Source: WHSW01 sp963842795
GTDB lineage: Bacteria > Actinomycetota > Thermoleophilia > Solirubrobacterales > 70-9
Assembly: GCA_963842795.1 (NCBI GenBank)
Contig: CAWJHV010000029.1
Location: 4,013-68,012, forward strand
Direction: 5' to 3'
DNA: 64,000 nt
The translations under genes and the position numbers were made by a program. Below are positions 58,795 through 64,000 of this stretch, piece after piece. A model generated the notes under the pieces. It was not told the DNA's origin and ran no database searches. It saw only the letters and a list, made by a program, of their open reading frames with translations. Numbering within the stretch: the first letter of the stretch is position 1; every line of letters starts with the position of its first letter.

Positions 58795-59670
58795 TCAGCG
58801 CTCCCCGAGCAGTCGCGAAACGCTGAGGGCAAGCACGGAGGCGGTCACGACCGCCGCCTCGACGCCGTCGGGCGAGGCGAACTGGCGCGCGCCGAGGTCG
58901 GTGTGGAACGCCCAGCCGTCGGGCCGGCCGATCCCGATCAGCGCCGATGGCAGCCGGCGCGAGATCTCGGCGAAGTCGGTGGCGAAGGGAAGCGGCGGGG
59001 GATCGGGGACGAAGTCGCGCCCGGCGGCCGCGAACGCGCCGGCAACCGCCTCGCGGACCCCCTCGTCGGCGACGATTCCAGGAATTGCTCGGGCGCTTTC
59101 CCAGCCTGCATCGGGAAGCGCCGAGCGAAGCTCGGCCTCGAGCGAGTCGAGCTCGTCCTCCGAGTCGGCGGTGACCATGTAGGTGGCTTGGAGCGTGAGC
59201 CCTCCGCCCTCCTCGACGTCGCCGTCGAGGACCAGGCGCTCGACCATGACCGCGTCCGAGCGCAGCCCGGCGGCCGCCTCGAGCGCGGCCGCGGCGACGG
59301 CGCGGGGCGCCTCGACCGCCTCGTCCATCGTCCGCGCGCCGGGGACGGTCGCGACCCACCGGCGCATCCAGCGCGAGCGCAGCGAGACCGTGTCGATGAA
59401 CTCTGGGTGGGAGTAGAGCGCCGCGTCGAGCCCGTCCCAGACCCCGGCGGCCGCGGTCAGCGCCTTGCCGCCGCCCCGCGCCACCGTCCCGGGGGCGTGG
59501 AGCTCGTCGGCGGGGCAGCCGATCACCTCGACCGCGCCGTCGAGGCCGTCGCGCAGCTCGGCCAGGGCGAGCGCGGCGCCGGCGACGCCGCCGGCGACCG
59601 GGCCGTGCCCGCAGGAGTGGACCGGCTCGATCGAGCCGTCGTCGCGCACGGCGGGCACCGCGTCGTAGAT
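58795..59670 (-). pseudogene. M20-family amidohydrolase, 5' end missing at a sequence junction
   Basis: About 292 codons of an M20 metallo-amidohydrolase (AllC/AbgB/carboxypeptidase-like). YDAVPAVRDDGSIEPVHSCGHG supplies the CGHG metal site, EVIGCPADE the metal-bridging acid pair, and LYSHPEF a further ligand region. The dimerisation domain follows (VEERLVLDGDVEEGGG-type strands), and FATDFAEISR carries the final ligands. The usual 60-110 N-terminal residues, including the first metal ligand (H in a GHSD/GRYD-type loop), are absent. Upstream of about 59670 the DNA belongs to a thiolase gene. A GTG at 59697 would start translation inside that foreign DNA. Confidence 0.8.
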
Positions 59671-59851
59671 TGAGCACCGCACCGGCCGCGAACTCACCCA
59701 CGCGCTGACCTTGCAGCCCGAAGCGGTCCACGAGCCCGTCGAGGGCGGCGGTCAGCACTCCTGGTTGGAAGCGGTCGAGTAGACGGTGTTCAGCGCGCGA
59801 ACGGGATGCGGTTGCCACCGAGACGGCGACGCGGCGGGGCTTGCCCTGCAT
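59668..59851 (-). pseudogene. Acetyl-CoA acetyltransferase (thiolase, fadA2-like) 5' fragment with frameshifts
   Basis: Only the first ~60 codons remain. The start MQGKPRRVAV is followed, after one-base slips, by GGNRIPFAR, LNTVYSTASNQEC and LTAALDGLVDRFGLQGQRVGEFAAGAVL. This is the N-terminus of the FadA2-type thiolase found beside fabG4 and htdX in Actinobacteria. The sequence then changes abruptly into the M20 gene near 59667-59671. At least two indels lie within 100 bp. Divergent from fabG4 as in related genomes. Confidence 0.82.
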
Positions 59852-59934
59852 GGTGACTCCCAGTGCTGGTTTGGTGTCGACTTCGGGCCTCCTATCCTTG
59901 CTCGTGTCGTGCCCGCGGGAAAGGACACCATGAG

Positions 59935-61266
59935 ATGAGCGACCCCTACCAAGCGTTCACCCAGACCTCCATCGGCAAGACGCTGGTCGAAAGCCTCGGG
60001 CTGCCGGTCCCGACCGAGCTGGAACGCTGGTCCGAGGGCGTCCCACTCGTCGACGGCACCGTCGTACTCGGCGGCGACGGGGTCCTGGGCAAGGCACTCA
60101 CCGCTTCGCTCGACCGTCTCGGCATCGTCACAGGTGAGCCCGCGGACGGCGAGAAGTACAAGGGACTCGTGTTCGACGCCACCGGCATCACCACCACTGA
60201 CGACTTGGCCCGGCTGCAACACTTCTTCACTCCGCTGATGCGCAGCCTGGCAACCTGCGCCCGGGTCGTCGTGCTCGGCAGGCCCCCTGAGCTCGTCAAG
60301 GGCGAAGAGAGGATCGCCCAGCGTGCCCTCGAGGGCTTCACCCGTTCACTCGGCAAAGAGATCGGCAGGGGCGGCACCGCGCAACTCGTGTACGTCGGCC
60401 CCGGAGCCGAAAGTTCGATCGACTCGACCTTGGCGTTCCTGCTCTCGCCGAAGTCGGCCTACGTCTCCGGTCAGGTCGTCCGGATCGGGTTGACCGGGAG
60501 CAAGAAGGCAGTGGCGGTCAAGGATTGGGAGCGGCCACTTGCCGGCAAGACCGCGATCGTCACCGGAGCCAGCCGCGGGATCGGCGAGCAGATCGCGCGA
60601 GTGCTCCACCGGGACGGCGCCATGGTGCTCGGCATCGACGTGCCGCAGGCCGCGAGTGAGCTGCAGACGCTGATGACAGAGCTGAACGGTGACACCTTGA
60701 CCCTCGACATCACCCACTCCGACGCCCCTCAGCGGATCACGCATCACGTCCGGAGCAAGCACGAGGGCGTCGACATCGTCGTACACAATGCGGGCATCAC
60801 CCGCGACCGGAAGCTGGCCAACATGGCCGAAGACCGCTGGGACCCCGTGATCGCGGTCAACCTGACCGCACCCGAGCGGATCACGCGGTCGCTTCTCGAG
60901 GCCGACGCGATCAACAGGAACGGCCGGATCATCGGCGTGGCCTCGATCGCCGGCATTGCGGGGAACGTCGGCCAGACCAACTACGCCACCTCGAAAGCCG
61001 GCGTGATCGGGCTGGTCGGCGCGTTCGCGTCCGAGCTCAGGAACGGCATCACGGTCAACGCCGTCGCCCCGGGGTTCATCGAGACCCAGATGACCGCGGC
61101 TGTCCCGTTCGCTATGCGCGAGATCGGACGTCGCCTCAACGCGATGTCCCAGGGCGGCCTACCGATTGATGTCGCCGAGACAATTGCTTGGTTCGCGAAC
61201 CCCGGATCGACTGCGGTCAACGGCAACGTCGTCCGGGTCTGCGGACTGATGATGCTGGGCGCCTGA
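59935..61266 (+). CDS. fabG4: 3-oxoacyl-ACP reductase FabG4-type SDR
   Basis: 443-aa two-part SDR. The N-terminal ~205 residues form a flavodoxin/Rossmann-like pseudo-domain (VLGGDGVLGKALTASL, VVVLGRPPE, YVGPGAESS) characteristic of FabG4 (HMwFabG). The C-terminal SDR has TGASRGIG at about 219-226, NAG (HNAGIT) near 286, the Ser of ASIAG and the YATSK catalytic motif. It reduces 3-oxoacyl thioesters with NADH. Intact over its full length, unlike its neighbours. ATG with AAAGGA upstream. The MaoC gene follows after 5 nt. Confidence 0.92.
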   Translation: MSDPYQAFTQTSIGKTLVESLGLPVPTELERWSEGVPLVDGTVVLGGDGVLGKALTASLDRLGIVTGEPADGEKYKGLVFDATGITTTDDLARLQHFFTPLMRSLATCARVVVLGRPPELVKGEERIAQRALEGFTRSLGKEIGRGGTAQLVYVGPGAESSIDSTLAFLLSPKSAYVSGQVVRIGLTGSKKAVAVKDWERPLAGKTAIVTGASRGIGEQIARVLHRDGAMVLGIDVPQAASELQTLMTELNGDTLTLDITHSDAPQRITHHVRSKHEGVDIVVHNAGITRDRKLANMAEDRWDPVIAVNLTAPERITRSLLEADAINRNGRIIGVASIAGIAGNVGQTNYATSKAGVIGLVGAFASELRNGITVNAVAPGFIETQMTAAVPFAMREIGRRLNAMSQGGLPIDVAETIAWFANPGSTAVNGNVVRVCGLMMLGA

Positions 61267-61271
61267 CAGCC

Positions 61272-62144
61272 ATGACAGAGGTCCGAAGCATCGAGGGGTC
61301 GGGCGTAGGCCTGACCGCCTTGCTCAAGGCCGCACTGCCGATCCTGCCGGTCGTCAACCAGCTGCCCGGCGTGAAGAAGTCCGGAACCACGCTCCCCGAT
61401 GTCGTCGTGCAGCGCAGGACGGCGGTCGAGCGCGATCACGTGGAGAGGTACGCCGCCGTCTGCGGCTTCCCCGTCAGGGACACCGCGCCGCTGCCCTACC
61501 TGCACCTGCTCGCATTCCCGCTGCACCTGGCGCTGATGGCCGACCCGGCCTTTCCCTACCCCGCCATCGGGACCGTCCACCTGGAGAATGCGATCACCCA
61601 GCACCGCCCCGTCGCGGTCGGCGAGCCGGTGGCGCTCTCGGCGCGCGCGTCGAACCTCCGCAGCCACGCCAAGGGCATGGTCTACGACGTCGAGGTCGAG
61701 GTCACCGCGAACGGCGAGTCGGTCTGGCAGAGCACGTCGACGCTACCTCCGGATCGGCAAGGGCGATCGGGCCGCAGACCCGGGCCGCACGTTCTCCGCC
61801 GTGCCCTCTGGAGGGATCCGTGGCGGCTGCCGGCGGATCTCGGTCACCGGTACGCCGCGGTGTCGGGCGACCGGAACCCGATCCATCTCTACCCGGTGAC
61901 CGCGAAGGCGTTCGGGTTCAAGCGCCAGATCGCGCACGGGATGTGGAGTATGGCCCGCTGCGTCGCCGCACTGGAGAACCGGCTGCCGGACGCGGTCACC
62001 GTCGAGGTGGGCTTCAAGAAGCCGATCTACCTGCCGGGCACCGTGTCGTTCGGGGTACGGCGGGTCGGCTCGGACCACGAGTTCTCGCTGGAGGATCCCA
62101 AGTCGGGCACTCCGCACCTGCTGGGTCGGACGACGGCCCTCTGA
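61272..62144 (+). CDS. MaoC-family 3-hydroxyacyl dehydratase (HtdX-like), with a frame excursion
   Basis: 290-codon double-hotdog dehydratase of the HtdX (Rv0241c) type. The N-terminal hotdog spans about 1-160. The C-terminal half has the MaoC hydratase motif YAAVSGDRNPIHLYPVTAKAFGF with catalytic Asp and His, then GMWSMARC. From about 61741 to 61830 the frame reads PPDRQGRSGRRPG, whereas the next frame gives YLRIGKGDRAADPGRTFSAVP, the expected family sequence. Two compensating single-base indels are therefore likely. It works with FabG4 and the thiolase in fatty-acid or cholesterol-side-chain-type metabolism. Confidence 0.82.
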   Translation: MTEVRSIEGSGVGLTALLKAALPILPVVNQLPGVKKSGTTLPDVVVQRRTAVERDHVERYAAVCGFPVRDTAPLPYLHLLAFPLHLALMADPAFPYPAIGTVHLENAITQHRPVAVGEPVALSARASNLRSHAKGMVYDVEVEVTANGESVWQSTSTLPPDRQGRSGRRPGPHVLRRALWRDPWRLPADLGHRYAAVSGDRNPIHLYPVTAKAFGFKRQIAHGMWSMARCVAALENRLPDAVTVEVGFKKPIYLPGTVSFGVRRVGSDHEFSLEDPKSGTPHLLGRTTAL

Positions 62145-62164
62145 CCGGGATCCGGCGAGACGCT

Positions 62165-63018
62165 CTACGCGGACGAGGTCGTGCGAACCCGGATCAGGCC
62201 CTCCTGCGCGACCGAGGCCACCAGCCGACCGTCATGGGAGAAGACGCGGGCGAGGGCCAGGCCGCGTCCCCCGGATGCAGAGGGTGAGTACTGGTCAGAG
62301 CCACCACTCGTCGGCGCGGAATGGCCGGTGGAACCAAATCGTGTGGTCGAGCGACGCGGGCTGGATCTTCGGCGAGCCCATGGATGCCGTGGGACCCAGG
62401 GTTGCGCCCAGGAGCGTCAGGTCGCTGGCATACGTGAACGCGGCGTTTGGGTGATCTGGTCGTCCGGCATGTCCCCGTTGATCCGGATCCATAGCTGCGT
62501 ATGGCCGGTAGGGGTCCGCTGCCATCCGGCTCCTGCTCGACGTAGCGCACATCGAGGGCCGACCACTCCCGTTCCCACAGCGAAGGATCGCGGTTCGAAC
62601 GACCGCGGAAGAAGTCGGCGACATCGGTGCCCTCGGCCGGTGGGGATACGTCGGGCATCGGGTCCTGGTGGTCCAAGCCCTCCTCGGGTCGCTGGAAGTC
62701 AGCGGTCATGAAGTAGATACCGCGGCCGTGCTGCCGGGCCACGACGCGCCGGGTGGCGAACGAGCGGCCCTCCCGGATGGCTTCGACGTCGTAGACGATC
62801 GGAACCGAGGTGTCGCCCGGGCGCAGGAAGTAGCTGTGCAGCGAGTGGATCAGGTAGTCCGGCGGCGTGGTCCGCGAGGCCGCGACGAGTGCCTGCGCTG
62901 CCACTTGGCCACCGAAGACCCGCTGCAGCTTCGTGTCGGGCTGACGCCCGCGGAACAGGTTGAGATCGATCTCCTCGAGGTCGAGGAGGTCGGAGATTTC
63001 GTCGGCGGTGCGCGGCAC
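62165..63018 (-). pseudogene. Acyl-CoA thioesterase II (TesB-like), several frameshifts
   Basis: About 285 codons. GTG 63018 (VPRTADEISDLLDLEEID) with GAGAGG 7 nt upstream. The first hotdog reads through FGGQVAAQALVAA and SLHSYFLRPGDTSVPIVYDVE, then YFMTADFQRPEEG. From about 62540 down, three frames are needed in turn: LWIRINGDMPDD, then AAFTYASDLTLLGATL and QPASLDHTIWFHRPFRADEWW, then the end YSPSASGGRGLALARVFSHDG to TAG at 62165. At least three indels. It lies 10 nt after the PAC2 stop, in one unit with it. Confidence 0.82.
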
Positions 63019-63028
63019 GCGGAGCCTC

Positions 63029-63996
63029 TCAGGCGTCGTCGGAGGGGTCGGGCCTGTCCAGCCCGGCGAGGAAGCGCTCGAACTGTGCCCCGATCTCCTC
63101 ACCTGTCGGGATCGTCGCGTCGTCGGCCAACAGCGACGACCCGGACTCCTCGGCCTGCTGGAACGCGTCGTACTGCTGCTCCAGCCCGACACGACCTCGC
63201 TCACCTCGGCGTTGGTGGACAGGTAGCCCGCGATCTCGGCCTCGGTGTGCTCGGCGCCGGCTCGGAGGGCGGGCGGGTCCAGGGCGAGGCCGGTCGCCCG
63301 CTCGGTCTCTTCGAGCAGCGCGATCGCGGCCCGGGGAAAGTCCATCTGGGAGATGTAGTGCGGCACATGAGCGACGAAGCCCAGCGCAGGGTGGCCCCAC
63401 TCCCCCAGCCGCACCTCTCGAGCAGCGCCTGGGCGCTGGAGGGGATGCGCAGCTCGCCCTTCCAGCGGCTGCCGCCGTCGATCAGAGACGAGTCGTTCGC
63501 GTGTGGCGTGATCGCGATCGGCGGGTCGGGGTACGGCCATCGGCACCGAGGCGAGGGAGAGGACCGAGCTGACCCTCAGCCGGCGGACGACGTCGTGGAC
63601 GGCGGCCGTGAACGCCTCCCAGCGGTTGTCGGGCTCGGGTCCGCGCAGGAAGAGGTACGGCGCCATCTGCTGGTCGCGCATCAGTCGAACGTTCATCCGC
63701 GGCGCGTCGTACTGCTCGTAGTGGTCGCGCATGAACGACATCGGCGGCCGGCGTGCCCGGTAGTCGTAGAACTCGTCGACGGCGAACGTGGCCACCACCT
63801 TGCCGCCGCCCAGGTTCTCGAGGTGGTCGCCGGCCAACCCCGCTGCATTGCCGGCGTCGAGGAACCGGTTCATCACCAGCAGCAGCACCGGCTCTTCCCC
63901 GTTGAGCCCGGGCACGTCGTCGACGATGTGCCCAGCCTCGTCCGTCTGCCACGTCGCGTCCTCTCGGCCTACTGTTGGCCCGCCGGATCCCAACAA
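63029..63996 (-). pseudogene. PAC2-family protein, several frameshifts, 5' end near the window edge
   Basis: Proteasome-assembly-chaperone-2-like protein of about 300 codons, common in Actinobacteria. VLLLVMNRFLDAGNAAGLAGDHL and VVATFAVDEFYDYRARRPPM begin the fold. ASVPMAV then slips, and the true continuation (ITPHANDSSLIDGGSRWKG, ELRIPSSAQALLE) is in another frame. It returns at VRLGEWGHPALGFVAHVPHY, then slips again at about 63195 into GLEQQYDAFQQAEESGSSLL to TGA 63029. At least three indels. The exact start is unclear. Confidence 0.78.
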
Positions 63997-64000
63997 ACAC

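Overview
This is a GC-rich stretch, most likely from the actinobacterial class Thermoleophilia (Solirubrobacterales-like). The indications are GC-dominated third codon positions, many secreted proteins whose C-termini are Lys-rich and end beta-sandwich fashion, F420/PPOX-type, SnoaL and MFS families, and many genes that begin directly on a -10 box (TANNNT, then 6-7 nt, then ATG or GTG), the signature of leaderless actinobacterial transcripts. No rRNA, convincing tRNA, CRISPR array, transposase or integrase was seen.

Layout. 0-4.3 kb: 3' part of typA, a TrkA-type potassium channel, an LLM-class oxidoreductase and a small partner protein. 4.4-7.1 kb: two tandem secreted TolB-like propeller proteins that share nearly identical ends. 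7.2-15.5 kb: CorA-like transporter, secreted alpha/beta hydrolase, M14 and M3 peptidases, a SnoaL protein, a DHA2 exporter fused to a winged-helix-like tail, and a SprT-like metalloprotein. 15.5-21.6 kb: two multi-sensor GGDEF-EAL proteins flanking a SnoaL protein and a membrane protein. 21.6-32.5 kb: secreted GH9 and M36 enzymes back to back, a frameshifted MFS gene, GH25 lysozyme, MBL hydrolase, AraC regulator and a VOC protein. 32.5-36.5 kb: an ABC-2 export pair, then two paralogous exported single-TM proteins with a ~200-bp near-identical promoter/signal-peptide cassette, next to a Crp/Fnr regulator. The same kind of dyad lies upstream of all three of these genes. 36.5-46.6 kb: SnoaL proteins, DHA2 exporter, SnoaL-tailed ECF sigma factor, a PadR/methyltransferase pair around an AT-rich palindrome, a DJ-1/PfpI protein, GDPD and a DUF1698-like methyltransferase. 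46.8-53 kb: an accessory-looking stretch with a Vps62-like protein, membrane proteins of unknown role, a metallophosphoesterase, a gene broken by a 13-bp tandem duplication, and a small anti-sigma/HATPase-like gene with a decayed second copy 4.7 kb away. 53-59.67 kb: PPOX protein, bicupin, MMPL transporter, and a likely purine/ureide catabolism group (XDH FAD subunit, class V aminotransferase, M20 amidohydrolase).

At about 59.67 kb the M20 gene loses its 5' end exactly where a thiolase (fadA2-like) gene loses its 3' end. To the right lie fadA2 (fragment), fabG4, a MaoC dehydratase, tesB and a PAC2 protein, an arrangement known from Mycobacterium/Nocardioides-type Actinobacteria. Several of these carry multiple single-base frameshifts. 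The last 4.3 kb is therefore either a recent foreign insertion or an assembly chimera.

The most biologically interesting self-contained unit is the Crp-linked duplicated surface-protein locus at 34.2-36.5 kb. I saw no system that I can confidently call wholly new. All function calls come from reading the sequence, without database searches.
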